The notes: generated by a model not told the origin, from the letters alone. Positions 16,395-26,014 are shown, numbered from the stretch's first letter. The stretch is DNA of 64,000 bases from Cellvibrio sp. pealriver (GCF_001183545.1 NZ_KQ236688.1:3112395-3176394), one strand, 5' to 3'. A program made the numbers and translations.

Positions 16395-17594
16395 TTATTC
16401 AGCGATACGAATCGTATCCAGATTGATATAGCCGTAGGGCAAAGGATGGTCGGTTGCATAAATATGTACTGCAAGCTTGCGCACATCTGCCGCATTAAAC
16501 CCACCGGCAAAATTGCTCCCCAAACGGGTGCTCACTTGTTGCCATTGTTTGTCTATCATCCCCTGGCTACTAAAACGCTCGGTGGACGCCTGACGATTAG
16601 CACCATCGGTTGCGATAAGTGCAAACTCTATCGGACTCCTGAAATCCGGAGCGGCAGACGATACCAATTTAATCTGCAAACTTACTTCTTTGTTTTTGAT
16701 ATTGATCGCTTTGCCAAGATCATGCTCCAGCGCCCAGTGATCCATACTGCTCATCCAGTAAGGGAAAGTGACCAACCCTTGTGATAGAAATTTCTCGCTC
16801 TGTGCAATAGCGCCACCATAGGTCACAAACTTCCAATTGCCGACGGAATCCTGGGTATTGAAGTGCTCTGCGAAAACATCCTTGGCTGCGCTGATACTGC
16901 CTGTACCTTTTACCCATTGGATATTATCCACTTGGAAGGAAACGCCAGTTTGTACGCCGTCTTCTATCGACGGACGAATCAGGAACCCGGTATCTACTCT
17001 TTTCAAATCGAGACCATCGCGCACCATATCGGCAATATTGAGCTCGACGGTTTGCCATTGATTGAGAAAATTAACCGGAACCTTGGCGGAGTGGGATGTG
17101 CAAGGCCACACGCATTCAACGATGACTTCAAACAGCATTTGCCCACGCTGGGCATCGTAGGCATCACCAAAACTTTGTACATTCAAATCAAATTTCAATT
17201 TGCCCGTTGCATAAGCGCTGCGGTCAACAGGATCGACATTGATATAAACCTGGCTGCTATGCCCCGTCTTGGCACCATAGCTAATTTCCAACACCTTTCC
17301 GTGTCCTGCTGCCTGGGAATCAACCTCTTTCCACTGCACATTACTGGGGTTGGTTCCGGTTGTGTAACCCTGCCCCTGACCCGTTCTGATTTCATACTCC
17401 CAGGCTTTTAAAGAGCCCCAATTTTTGTTGACGCAATCCTTGAAAAGAACGCCATCGCTGCCGCAACTGTTGCTGACAACCTCACCCCCGGATTGCGATG
17501 AGTTTCCTCCACCAGACGATGAACCTCCACCGCCTCCGCCACCACAAGCCCCCAACAACAGGCTAACCACAGCAATTCCGATACACGACTTCAT
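16395..17594 (-). CDS. Lipoprotein with two carbohydrate-binding-like domains
   Basis: 399 residues. The lipobox LLGAC (C17) is followed at once by a run of seven Gly and a Gly/Ser/Asn tether to about residue 40, as in surface lipoproteins of polysaccharide degraders. Two beta-sandwich regions follow: about 45-235, ending in VSFQVDNIQWV, and about 240-399, ending in GYINLDTIRIA. These endings are typical of galactose-binding-like or CBM-type modules, where an Asp near the last strand binds calcium. No catalytic motif is seen. It is flanked by its own terminator and is not part of the TPR operon. It likely binds a plant or algal polysaccharide at the cell surface, and may depend on the adjacent type II system for surface display. 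Confidence 0.7.
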   Translation of the reverse strand: MKSCIGIAVVSLLLGACGGGGGGGSSSGGGNSSQSGGEVVSNSCGSDGVLFKDCVNKNWGSLKAWEYEIRTGQGQGYTTGTNPSNVQWKEVDSQAAGHGKVLEISYGAKTGHSSQVYINVDPVDRSAYATGKLKFDLNVQSFGDAYDAQRGQMLFEVIVECVWPCTSHSAKVPVNFLNQWQTVELNIADMVRDGLDLKRVDTGFLIRPSIEDGVQTGVSFQVDNIQWVKGTGSISAAKDVFAEHFNTQDSVGNWKFVTYGGAIAQSEKFLSQGLVTFPYWMSSMDHWALEHDLGKAINIKNKEVSLQIKLVSSAAPDFRSPIEFALIATDGANRQASTERFSSQGMIDKQWQQVSTRLGSNFAGGFNAADVRKLAVHIYATDHPLPYGYINLDTIRIAE

Positions 17595-17699
17595 TACAGC
17601 TCCTTGAAAGATAAAATAAAAAATGATGGAACAAAAAAAGATGAGATAAAAAATGAAACCCTAAATAATTGAGTGGAGATAACCAGAGGGGAAACGCCT

Positions 17700-18677
17700 T
17701 TACTCAGGCGGCATCAAACCTTTGCTGTAAAGCACTTTGCCTTCGCTGGTGATAATGACCGCATCAAAACCGGGTAGCCGGTTGATTAAAGCCAATCCTT
17801 TCTCTGCGCCCATCACAAACACGGTGGTCGAGAGCGGGTCGGTATCAAATCCGAGTGGACCAATAATCGTGACGCTGTTGACGCCATTGGTTGATTTGCC
17901 CGTGCGCGGGTTGATGATGTGATGAACTCGTTCGCCTTGCTCGTTAATAAAATAACGTTCGTAATCACCCGATGTAGACACTGCAACATCTTCCAGCGGC
18001 AAGGTAATCGCAACGGCATCGGCGCGCGGGTTTTTGATGCCCACCAGCCATGGGCGACCCAATTTATCGCCAATCACCCGGCTGTCGCCGCCGGCGGTGA
18101 CGCTCGCATGCTTCACGCCGAAGGACTGCACAATTTCAATGGCTTTATCGACCGCATAGCCTTTGGCGATGCCGCCCAAATCGATATACACCTTGGGGTG
18201 CGCAAACCAGACAGTATTGCGTTGGGTATCGAGGTGGATCAGGCGGTAATTAATGGCGGGCAGAAGTTCTTCGCGCTGTTGTTCGCTGGGCGAGAGCTTG
18301 TTGCGGTAATCGTAATAGCGGGCGAGTGAGGCGAAGGTGATATCAAATGCGCCGTCGCTCAAGCGGCTGTAATAAAGCGATTTATCGATAATCGCTGCCA
18401 ATTCCGGTGAGATTGCCAGCTGCTTTTGGGCACTGGCCTTGGGCGCTAATTGATTGGCGCGATACAGCTCGCTGGTTTCAATGTAAGGACTGAAGTGCTC
18501 ATCGATGCGGCGCATTTCTGCCATTGCCGCTGCCACAGCCTGCTCAGCCTTGATGTCATCATCCAACCATAAAGCCACACTGACTTTGGTACCCATGATG
18601 TCTTGTTCATCGCCGTGCCATTTGGCCTGCAATGGCAAGCTGACGCACGCCAATAGGACGACAACCAAGCGGAGCAT
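17700..18677 (-). CDS. apbE: FAD:protein FMN transferase (ApbE)
   Basis: 325 residues with a signal peptide, so periplasmic. ApbE features are present: an early GTKVSV, the substrate-binding VYIDLGGIAKGYAVDKA, AGGDSRVIG and HHIINPRTGKS, and a late DPLSTTVFVMG that supplies metal ligands. The enzyme splits FAD and attaches FMN to a Thr or Ser of a target protein, such as NqrB/C or RnfG subunits. No obvious flavin acceptor lies nearby. Its ATG overlaps the gspN stop (TAATG), so it is translated as the last gene of the secretion operon. That pairing is unusual and its meaning is unknown. Confidence 0.92.
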   Translation of the reverse strand: MLRLVVVLLACVSLPLQAKWHGDEQDIMGTKVSVALWLDDDIKAEQAVAAAMAEMRRIDEHFSPYIETSELYRANQLAPKASAQKQLAISPELAAIIDKSLYYSRLSDGAFDITFASLARYYDYRNKLSPSEQQREELLPAINYRLIHLDTQRNTVWFAHPKVYIDLGGIAKGYAVDKAIEIVQSFGVKHASVTAGGDSRVIGDKLGRPWLVGIKNPRADAVAITLPLEDVAVSTSGDYERYFINEQGERVHHIINPRTGKSTNGVNSVTIIGPLGFDTDPLSTTVFVMGAEKGLALINRLPGFDAVIITSEGKVLYSKGLMPPE

Positions 18678-19471
18678 TACAGGTTCATATCCACGCGATA
18701 ATGGGTTTTGCCTTCGTCGTCAACGCGGTCTTCCTGAGCAAACATCGCTAACATATCCATCGCATTGGCTGCTTCAAAAAACGCCCTGGGCGCAGCCAGC
18801 TCACCCGTCACTTTGCCGCCACTGGGCGCAGCCAATTCAACTTGCAAGTCCACATCCACCGGCCCTGCCAAATGAAAGAGTTTGGCGCTGATTCCGTTAC
18901 TGCCGTTGTCGGTAAATTCGGCCGCGTAACTGCCTATATCCAACCAGTTAACGCCGGTATTTACACGCGCGCCATTCCAGGTCAATTTGCCTTTAAGCTT
19001 GAGCAATACATTCCCGCGCAATTCCATTTCCTCGATATGGGCAGAGAATTGCCCCTGCACCGGGATTGGCAACTTCGTTTGAACCAAGGCAACAGGAAGG
19101 GATATGTCGGCATTGCGCAGTTTCACTGCACCACCAGCACCTCCACAGACATCACCCTCAAATTGCTGCCCGGGTAAATTGGTTTTGACATGTGCGCAAG
19201 GGGAGAGCGTCAGTAATGAGAGCGGGCTCAGACTCCAACTTAATTGCCCAAGCGAATACTCCCGCTCGGGGCGCGGCAAACTGGCAAGACTCGCCCGACC
19301 ATTCCAGATAGTTCCCGTCACACCACTCAATGCCAAACCCGAACTACGGCTGAGCAAGTAAGCGCCCCATACGGCCGGGATGCTGCTGATCACAAAAATC
19401 AAAAACAGCGAAACGCCCAAGGAGATCCAGAGTTTTTTGTGGGTTTTTAATAAAGCAGGTATCGGGTTCAT
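18677..19471 (-). CDS. gspN: Type II secretion protein N
   Basis: 264 residues: one N-terminal membrane segment (about 14-36) and a periplasmic beta-rich domain. GspN-type features are SGLALSGVTGTIWNGRA and the later LSPLSLLTLSPCAHV. GspN is an accessory part of the T2SS found in only some species and is not always essential. The gene follows gspM by about 50 bases and overlaps apbE. The two cysteines (near CAHV and VCGGAG) may form a disulphide. Confidence 0.85.
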   Translation of the reverse strand: MNPIPALLKTHKKLWISLGVSLFLIFVISSIPAVWGAYLLSRSSGLALSGVTGTIWNGRASLASLPRPEREYSLGQLSWSLSPLSLLTLSPCAHVKTNLPGQQFEGDVCGGAGGAVKLRNADISLPVALVQTKLPIPVQGQFSAHIEEMELRGNVLLKLKGKLTWNGARVNTGVNWLDIGSYAAEFTDNGSNGISAKLFHLAGPVDVDLQVELAAPSGGKVTGELAAPRAFFEAANAMDMLAMFAQEDRVDDEGKTHYRVDMNL

Positions 19472-19522
19472 AAATGATTTCAGTCTGGCTCAGGTGCTTT
19501 TGGCTTGGGCGTTTTAGCAATG

Positions 19523-20002
19523 TTAGTTGGTTTTTTGCAGACGCAAGTTAACGGTGACTTGCCCCGGATCATTGGTCGCCGCAATAGATAAGTCGCTCAC
19601 TTTGACCCCCTGTTTAAACTCCAGATCGTAGAGCCACTGCATCAGCGATTCGTAATTTGCACGATCCAGACGCACCCGCACTTCGCCATTGGCACCAGGC
19701 TGGAAACCACTCATGGTGAGGCCATTGGTGCGCAACGTGGTATCAATTAAACCGTTGATATTTTCCGTACTGGCTGCAGCGCCACGGTTGCGCATCTGCT
19801 CGATTTGCGCTGCGACAATCTGCACCCGCCCAAGGGTTTGCGTCGTTGCAGTATTGGCTGACAACAGTTGGTCGCGTTTTTTCTCGATAGGGACAAATAC
19901 CAGCAGCCATACCATGTAGAGAATGACAGCCAAACCGCAGCCCAGAATCATGGTCTGCTCGCGGCGGTTATATTTATTCAGGAAATTAAGTAACTGGTTC
20001 AT
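19523..20002 (-). CDS. gspM: Type II secretion protein M
   Basis: 159 residues with a short cytoplasmic start (YNRREQTMI), one membrane segment (about 17-37) and a periplasmic ferredoxin-like domain with the typical MSGFQPGANGEVRVRLDRANYESLMQWLYDL region. GspM pairs with GspL in the inner-membrane platform. The length is usual for the family. It follows gspL by 20 bases. Confidence 0.92.
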   Translation of the reverse strand: MNQLLNFLNKYNRREQTMILGCGLAVILYMVWLLVFVPIEKKRDQLLSANTATTQTLGRVQIVAAQIEQMRNRGAAASTENINGLIDTTLRTNGLTMSGFQPGANGEVRVRLDRANYESLMQWLYDLEFKQGVKVSDLSIAATNDPGQVTVNLRLQKTN

Positions 20003-20022
20003 AGGCCGATACCGATGAGGTA

Positions 20023-21306
20023 CTAAGGATTTTTAGTCACACGCAGGCGTGCAGTCTGCACATTACCTTGCGCATTAAAGCTGGAGGTCTCTGCGTTAAG
20101 CCCCTGATTGCGCAGGTTTTGGCTAAGCGATTCAAAGGCGCTGAAACTGTCTGCCTGGATGCTGAAATTCAGCTCGCCAGATTCGCTTGCAAAGGAAATA
20201 CCTTTGACTTGCACGCTAGGCTCCTGGGTAATCTGCGGCAGGGCTACCGCCAACAGCGATATCACACTGACCGACTGATCTACCGGTTGGCTCTGCCTCA
20301 GCAGGTTATTGAGTTGTTTTTCAGGATCGACAATACGCCCTTGGGGAATCACCGAGCGTGCAACGGCTTCAATTTGCTGGCGGATCTTCAGGTTCTCGCG
20401 CCCGAGCGTATGAATTTCAAATAGCAGGGTTCCCACATAAGCCGCCACACAGACACCGGCAAATATGACTACCGATTGCCAGAGTTTCCACCAGCGCTCG
20501 ATTGGCAGGCGCTGGGAAAAATCACCCTGGCACAGATCAATCGCGCTACTGCCGAAATCCAGCGCCCATTCATCCGCAAGCGTCCGCGAGGCAATAGAAG
20601 GCTGTAATTCCGCCGGAATGGCTTCTTCCAGAAGCGCCAAATCCGACTCATTGGCCGCACGCAAATGCAAACTGGGCAGACTGTCCACCCGCTCTTGCTC
20701 GCGCAATAACATTTGTAGCGCCAGACGCGCGTGGGTGTGGGCGATACTGAAACCCAAGGTACTGGCATAACGCAGGCATACCTGCTGCTGGTACAGACCC
20801 AATGTCCAATGATTGTTAGCGTCGGAGCTATTGGCTGCGGCGGTCGCCTCTGCCGCGAGCGGCAAGGTCAGCGGCGCAGTCCAACAACGGGTGACTTCGA
20901 TACCCAATGCAGCCAACTCGGCAAAGGCCGCTTGCATCCAGACTTTGTCGGCAAAGGCGACAACCACCTTGCCATTAGCCGGTGTACCCAACGCAAAATG
21001 CAACTCTTCTACATCGCCCACTACCGAATCTTCCAGCTGGAATGGCAGAAGGTTGCGCAGATGTTTTTTCTCTTTTTCGGTGTATTCCAGCTCGCGCGTA
21101 TTCACCCGGCTGCCGGGCAGTATCAACCAGGCCGATTGTGGATTGCCCGATCTTTCACCCAGCGCAGCACGCAAGGCCTCGCGGTCGCCGCTGGTACCTG
21201 CATCAACAGGTACGCCATCAGCGCCCAGCCAGCACCAGCGGAAATTATTCGCCAGGCTTTTGCCGTCATTGGAGGTATCTACAGAGAGCACCAATTGCAT
21301 GGACAT
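20023..21306 (-). CDS. gspL: Type II secretion protein L
   Basis: 427 residues. The cytoplasmic actin-like domain (about 1-240) begins with a LVLSVDTSNDG segment and includes NLLPFQLEDSVVGDVEELHFALG; one membrane segment (about 262-282) leads to the periplasmic ferredoxin-like domain (about 330-427). GspL links the ATPase GspE to the membrane platform with GspM. The usual length is about 380-430. There is a gap of about 80 bases to gspK, the largest junction within the operon. Confidence 0.93.
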   Translation of the reverse strand: MSMQLVLSVDTSNDGKSLANNFRWCWLGADGVPVDAGTSGDREALRAALGERSGNPQSAWLILPGSRVNTRELEYTEKEKKHLRNLLPFQLEDSVVGDVEELHFALGTPANGKVVVAFADKVWMQAAFAELAALGIEVTRCWTAPLTLPLAAEATAAANSSDANNHWTLGLYQQQVCLRYASTLGFSIAHTHARLALQMLLREQERVDSLPSLHLRAANESDLALLEEAIPAELQPSIASRTLADEWALDFGSSAIDLCQGDFSQRLPIERWWKLWQSVVIFAGVCVAAYVGTLLFEIHTLGRENLKIRQQIEAVARSVIPQGRIVDPEKQLNNLLRQSQPVDQSVSVISLLAVALPQITQEPSVQVKGISFASESGELNFSIQADSFSAFESLSQNLRNQGLNAETSSFNAQGNVQTARLRVTKNP

Positions 21307-21388
21307 AATTTGCTCTAACTCTTGTGTTTATCTTGTTTTTGTTCGTGTTGGTCTCAAGGGAAACCACTACCCATACCCGTGCTGGCAC

Positions 21389-22471
21389 TTACTCCACTAA
21401 TTCGCCATCGTCTTCTTCATCGTCGTCGTGGACGACGGTAGGGAATTCAAATACATCATCGCGCTGGATAACACTCAACGAGCCAGGTTCATTACCGCGC
21501 TTCATCAGGCTTCGCATACTGCGGCGCTGGTCAACCAACTGAACACTGGAGTTAAGCCAGAAAAATTGGGTTTTGATATTCAGCCCCGCGGTATCCAAGG
21601 GTTTTCCGGCGAACATGGTATTCCAGCCATCTACTACCGCCTGTACATCTTTGAACCCCTCCTCAGGACGAGTGGCGATGAATTGCGCCATATCGGAAGG
21701 ATTTGTGGGTACCAGTTCATCCTTGCCATTTATCGCTGCCAACACATTGTTAAAGCCTTTGCCGTCAGGGCCTGTCACATCCAGCGTGTTGATATTCAAA
21801 CCGGCATCATTCACAGGCAACGCCGTAATAAACGGCAACAGCCGCGTTACCAGCAAGGGAGCTTCGTTAAAACCGCGCACCATGCGCAGCTCGTCAACCG
21901 TTTTGAAATTCGTATTGGCCGATAAATAGGGCTCAGGCAAACTTTGGTAATAATTGCTTTCCGCACCACCAGCGCCTGACTCGCCATCGTCCCCATCAAT
22001 CCAATCCACCACAGCGGCAGTCAGAAACTCTGCCTGCCCCTGATCGAGAGGCATATCCGGAAAGGTTTGTAACAACCGGATAAACCGTCGCTGCGCCTCA
22101 GAGTAGCGGGTTGGATCGCCCTCCGGCTTTTGTAAATCAATAGGGTTTGCCAGATCATTTAAATTCAGTTGCGTCGTCGCATCTGTCAGACGCGCAAAGC
22201 CGGAGACACCTTCATCCTCAATTGGCACCTCGCTGCTCCAGGGTTCGCTCAATACGTCCACATTGGAATCGATATCCCCATCAGGAAACATCAACTTAGC
22301 CACTTCCTCTGTGCCTTCCAGAAAGGCTCGCGCCTGGGCACCATGCCAACGGGTCTCCGCACGCGCCATACCCAGCTGGTATTGCGCGGCATATTTCACA
22401 CTTAATCCGGCGATAAGCGCCACAATCAGCACCACCAGTACCAGTACTGTACCCCGCTGCGTATGCGCCAT
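21389..22471 (-). CDS. gspK: Type II secretion minor pseudopilin K
   Basis: 360 residues from the ATG at 22471; the longer frame starts inside gspJ. The prepilin leader ends at HTQRG and is followed by the hydrophobic helix TVLVLVVLIVALIAGL. As expected for GspK the +5 glutamate is missing, which fits a position at the pilus tip. The large insert domain includes GDGESGAGGAESNYYQSLPEPYLSAN with the acidic residues used for calcium. The C-terminus is very acidic (DDDEEDDGELVE). Confidence 0.93.
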   Translation of the reverse strand: MAHTQRGTVLVLVVLIVALIAGLSVKYAAQYQLGMARAETRWHGAQARAFLEGTEEVAKLMFPDGDIDSNVDVLSEPWSSEVPIEDEGVSGFARLTDATTQLNLNDLANPIDLQKPEGDPTRYSEAQRRFIRLLQTFPDMPLDQGQAEFLTAAVVDWIDGDDGESGAGGAESNYYQSLPEPYLSANTNFKTVDELRMVRGFNEAPLLVTRLLPFITALPVNDAGLNINTLDVTGPDGKGFNNVLAAINGKDELVPTNPSDMAQFIATRPEEGFKDVQAVVDGWNTMFAGKPLDTAGLNIKTQFFWLNSSVQLVDQRRSMRSLMKRGNEPGSLSVIQRDDVFEFPTVVHDDDEEDDGELVE

Positions 22472-22484
22472 AGGCACTACCAGA

Positions 22485-23174
22485 CTACTGCGGTTGTTCA
22501 GGCAATGCGAAGAGGCGCACACTGGTGCCAACTCCTTCAAGTTCGATACTGATCTCTACTGCCAATGGCAAGCCGTTGGCACCTTGTTGATTGTTGTCCG
22601 GCCATGACTGCAGCCAATCATTGGAATATTCGCGATCCTCCAGTGCAGATTTACCTTTTGAGGTAATCGCCCCCTGGTGCAACATCCGCAACTGCACGTC
22701 TTTTACATTTTTCAGCAATAGCTGATGAAAACCATCTTCTTCCAGATCGACATCACCCAAATCACGGTTGTGCTCAGGCAAAAAATCGCGCCATAGCTCG
22801 CCATCCAGGACGCGGTAACTGACGATTTGTAAGTCACTTCTTGGCAGATTCGAAAAATTAACCCAGCCGCGCCGTTTGAACAGCAACACCTCCTGATCCG
22901 AATTCTCGCCCGAGGTGCGCAAGCTCTCCGCCCTGAATACCCAGTTCCTGTCTGCAGTCGCAGGCAAAGGTATGCTGTGGCGTAAATCGGCCGCAATAAT
23001 CTGCCACGCCCGATCAATCTGGTTAATCTCATTGAGAACCTGATTGGTGCGTTCAGCGCCGTTATTGGCAGCATTGAGCGATTGGAATGCCATCACCGCA
23101 ATCAGCGCAGAAATGACCAGCGCAATCAGCACTTCCAGTAAGGTAAAACCCTGTTGTGGGCGCTGGCTACTCAT
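22485..23174 (-). CDS. gspJ: Type II secretion minor pseudopilin J
   Basis: 229 residues with a prepilin site after QQG and the canonical FTLLEVLIALVISALIAVM helix with Glu at +5. GspJ forms the tip complex with GspI and GspK. Its ATG overlaps the gspI stop (ATGA). The length and the periplasmic features (WQIIAADLRHS, VLLFKRRGW) fit the family. Confidence 0.95.
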   Translation of the reverse strand: MSSQRPQQGFTLLEVLIALVISALIAVMAFQSLNAANNGAERTNQVLNEINQIDRAWQIIAADLRHSIPLPATADRNWVFRAESLRTSGENSDQEVLLFKRRGWVNFSNLPRSDLQIVSYRVLDGELWRDFLPEHNRDLGDVDLEEDGFHQLLLKNVKDVQLRMLHQGAITSKGKSALEDREYSNDWLQSWPDNNQQGANGLPLAVEISIELEGVGTSVRLFALPEQPQ

Positions 23175-23659
23175 TGGGTGGTTACCTGTTCCGGGTCGCT
23201 GATGTAGCCCGTCAGCATCGCCAGTACTGGCAGATCTTCATCAACAGTACCACCACCCAAAACAGCTCCATCAGCCGCCCCCATCAGCCGCACCGAAATT
23301 TCAACCCGTTTGAACCCGGGAACCGGAAGGCTCTCCATGGCGATGGTTTTCAACTGCCACTGCCAACGCATGCCTGCCATATCCACAAGACCGGAATCTT
23401 TTTCCGGCAGTTGGTAACTTGTCAGGGCTTTTTTCATTTTTTGCTGTTGGAGTAAACGCACGCGTGCCAGCTGGTTTTCTGCTACCCAGTAGGCGTAGGT
23501 TTTATCGCGGATGGCGGCAGAGCCATCCAATTGCGTCATGACCAAATTAATCAGCGCTGGCAAAGCCATGGCGATAATCGCCAATGCAATCATGGCTTCC
23601 AGCAAGGTAAAACCACGCTGTTTTTTGCCGTATGCAGACCAAAACGAGCGGATTGTCAT
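23171..23659 (-). CDS. gspI: Type II secretion minor pseudopilin I
   Basis: 162 residues; the prepilin site follows KKQRG and the helix is FTLLEAMIALAIIAMALPAL with Glu at +5. The family signature YWVAENQLARVRL follows. GspI starts assembly of the pseudopilus tip. The leader is rather long (about 16 residues). The ATG overlaps the gspH stop. Confidence 0.95.
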   Translation of the reverse strand: MTIRSFWSAYGKKQRGFTLLEAMIALAIIAMALPALINLVMTQLDGSAAIRDKTYAYWVAENQLARVRLLQQQKMKKALTSYQLPEKDSGLVDMAGMRWQWQLKTIAMESLPVPGFKRVEISVRLMGAADGAVLGGGTVDEDLPVLAMLTGYISDPEQVTTQ

Positions 23660-24228
23660 CGCCCTTTTTGCTCCTCTTCCAGGCGTTTTTCTTCACTTAA
23701 CCAATGCAGTTCACCCATCATGTCCAGCTTGAACTGTTCGGTTTCCACATCATTGTCTGCCTGCAGTTCATTGGCAAAAATACTGATCTCTACTGCGCCG
23801 GAACCATCGCCGCTGGGGAAAAAGCCCATGACTGGCTCCTGATACTCCAACTCCGAATCGTACTCCCACAACTCATCGTCGATCACAAACTCAATCGCCA
23901 ACTGCTCGGGTAGGCAATGTTGTTCCAGCTCGGGCACATCCTGCCACTGGCGGTCGCGCACCCTGCGCCATCGGTAGCACCACTGTTCATTGCTATCAAT
24001 GTCCTGCGCCGGGCGCAATTCCACAAACAGCCCATGAGTCTCGCCTTTAAGCACCGATTGCTCGGCGACGTAGGAGCCTTGCAACATAAATGTTTCAGCT
24101 TCCTTACGTGCGAGGTCAGCGGCATCATCACCGCCCACTGACACTGAAATCACCCCCACCGCCATACCGATGATAAAAACCACAATAATGATTTCAATCA
24201 GGGTAAATCCGCGCTCGGTGGGTTTCAC
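23656..24228 (-). CDS. gspH: Type II secretion minor pseudopilin H
   Basis: 190 residues from a GTG start at 24228. The prepilin site follows PTERG, and the helix FTLIEIIIVVFIIGMAVGVI has Glu at +5. The soluble domain includes GETHGLFVELRPAQD and an acidic region with a highly charged C-terminus. GspH sits between the GspG shaft and the tip complex. It lies 16 bases after gspG. Confidence 0.93.
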   Translation of the reverse strand: MKPTERGFTLIEIIIVVFIIGMAVGVISVSVGGDDAADLARKEAETFMLQGSYVAEQSVLKGETHGLFVELRPAQDIDSNEQWCYRWRRVRDRQWQDVPELEQHCLPEQLAIEFVIDDELWEYDSELEYQEPVMGFFPSGDGSGAVEISIFANELQADNDVETEQFKLDMMGELHWLSEEKRLEEEQKGR

Positions 24229-24244
24229 TGCTTACGCCTTCGGA

Positions 24245-24706
24245 TTACTGTTCATCCCAGACACTGATGTCAGCATTCTGGCCTTCGCCACCGCTCACAC
24301 CATCCGCACCCAAGCTGTAAATATCGTACTCTTTGCCATCATCGGCCGGGCTCATGTACTGGTAATCGTTACCCCATGGATCTTTGTTGAGGTTATCGAT
24401 GTAACCGCTGGCTTTAAAATTGCGCGGCACGGGTGCGATAGAAGTTTTGGTGACCAGCGCCTCAAGGCCTTGCTCGGTAGTCGGGTAATTGAAGTTATCG
24501 ATGCGATAGAGCTTGAGAGCAGTTTGTAGCGAGCTGAAGTCCGCACGCGCTTTTTGCACGTTGGCTTTATCGAGGTTATCCATCACATTGGGTACTACAA
24601 TACCGGCCAACAGTCCGATAATAATCACTACCACCATGATTTCCACCAGCGTAAAACCGCTCTGGTGTTTCAAGGCCGATCTTGTTTGCATCTCTTTTGT
24701 TCTCAT
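24245..24706 (-). CDS. gspG: Type II secretion major pseudopilin
   Basis: 153 residues from the ATG at 24706, which has GGAGG 10 bases upstream; ATGs at 24739 and 24691 are alternatives. The prepilin site follows HQSG, and the helix FTLVEIMVVVIIIGLLAGIV has Glu at +5. The C-terminal half has the GspG signature YPTTEQGLEALV, DPWGNDYQYMSP and a calcium-loop region before a C-terminal WDEQ. GspG polymerises into the pseudopilus that pushes substrates through GspD. Confidence 0.96.
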   Translation of the reverse strand: MRTKEMQTRSALKHQSGFTLVEIMVVVIIIGLLAGIVVPNVMDNLDKANVQKARADFSSLQTALKLYRIDNFNYPTTEQGLEALVTKTSIAPVPRNFKASGYIDNLNKDPWGNDYQYMSPADDGKEYDIYSLGADGVSGGEGQNADISVWDEQ

Positions 24707-24754
24707 TTTTCTGTTTCCTCCAATATCAAAATCGATCAATCGTGAAAGCCGGTA

Positions 24755-25993
24755 TTAACCCAGCTTGGTCATTTCAAAAATCGGGGTCAGGATCGCCAAT
24801 ACAATCACACAGACCGCCCCCCCCATGAAAATAATCGTTGCAGGCTCCAATAACCCCATCGCCACACCCAGCATCATTTCCAGTTCGCGCTCCTGATCTT
24901 TGGAGGCGTTATCCAACTGTTGCGGCAGGGTACCATTGGTTTCACCACTCGCCACCAACTGCACCAGTAATGGCGGGAAGTGGCCGGTATTTTCCATGGC
25001 TCGGCTCAAACTCATACCTTCACGTACCGAGGCGGCAACCGTATCGCAAGCTTCTTGCAGGATTTTGTTAGTCATCACCTGACCGGAAATATTCAGCGCC
25101 TGCAACAGCGGTACACCACTGGCAGACAACAAACTGAGCGTTGCAGCAAAGCGCGCCGAGTTGATTTGTTTGACCAGCTCGCCGATCACCGGCAGCTTGA
25201 GTTGCACCACATGCCAGGCACGCAAACGTTTGGGATCACGCATGAGTTTCTTCACAAAGAAGTACAAACCCACCAATGCTACCAACAGGTACAAGCCGTA
25301 ATTCATCAAGAAACTACTGGTGGCGATCATACCTTCGGTCAGGGCAGGCAATTCGCGCTTGCCTTGCTCAAAGATCTTCACCAGTTTGGGCACAACCAGT
25401 ACCATCAGCGCGACAATTACCGCCAAGCTCACCACCAGCATAACCATGGGGTAAATCATGGCCATTTTGATGCGCTGTTGCAGCTGCTGGCTGGTTTGGG
25501 TGTAATCCGCCAAACGCTCTAATACCGGGCTTAAATAACCCGAGCCTTCACCAGCGCGCACCAGAGCGCGATACATGTCATTAAATGCAGCCGGATTATC
25601 GCCCAGCGCCTGCGCCAGGCTAAAACCTTCCAAAACCTTGGTGCGCACCTGCAAGACAACCCGTTTTACATTGGCTTTCTGCGATTGCTTGGCGGTGGCG
25701 TGCAGGGCTTCGTCCAGCGGCAAGCCGGACTTTACCAATGAGGCCAATTGGCGGGTAATCAAACTTAAATCGCGGGTACTTAGCTTGCTGGCACGACGAC
25801 GGAAACCGGCAGCAAAAGACGTATTTTCACTGGTTGATGAGGCAGATGCATCGCCTGCAGCACTGACTACTTCGAGCGGCTTCAGCTTTTTTGCGCGCAA
25901 TTGCGTGCGGATATGCCGCTCGGAATCCCCTTCAAGAATGCCTTTGACGGCTTTGCCATCCTCGTTCAGCGCTTTGTAACTGTACGCACCCAT
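24755..25993 (-). CDS. gspF: Type II secretion inner-membrane platform protein F
   Basis: 412 residues, close to the usual 405. It has two copies of the GspF/PilC cytoplasmic domain, with LITRQLASLVKSGLPLDEAL and FAATLSLLSASGVPLLQALN as the repeated signature, and three membrane segments (about 170-195, 222-245 and 375-400). It is the membrane core contacted by GspE and GspL. Confidence 0.96.
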   Translation of the reverse strand: MGAYSYKALNEDGKAVKGILEGDSERHIRTQLRAKKLKPLEVVSAAGDASASSTSENTSFAAGFRRRASKLSTRDLSLITRQLASLVKSGLPLDEALHATAKQSQKANVKRVVLQVRTKVLEGFSLAQALGDNPAAFNDMYRALVRAGEGSGYLSPVLERLADYTQTSQQLQQRIKMAMIYPMVMLVVSLAVIVALMVLVVPKLVKIFEQGKRELPALTEGMIATSSFLMNYGLYLLVALVGLYFFVKKLMRDPKRLRAWHVVQLKLPVIGELVKQINSARFAATLSLLSASGVPLLQALNISGQVMTNKILQEACDTVAASVREGMSLSRAMENTGHFPPLLVQLVASGETNGTLPQQLDNASKDQERELEMMLGVAMGLLEPATIIFMGGAVCVIVLAILTPIFEMTKLG

Positions 25994-26014
25994 GATGCCG
26001 GCCTGTTAACGAGG

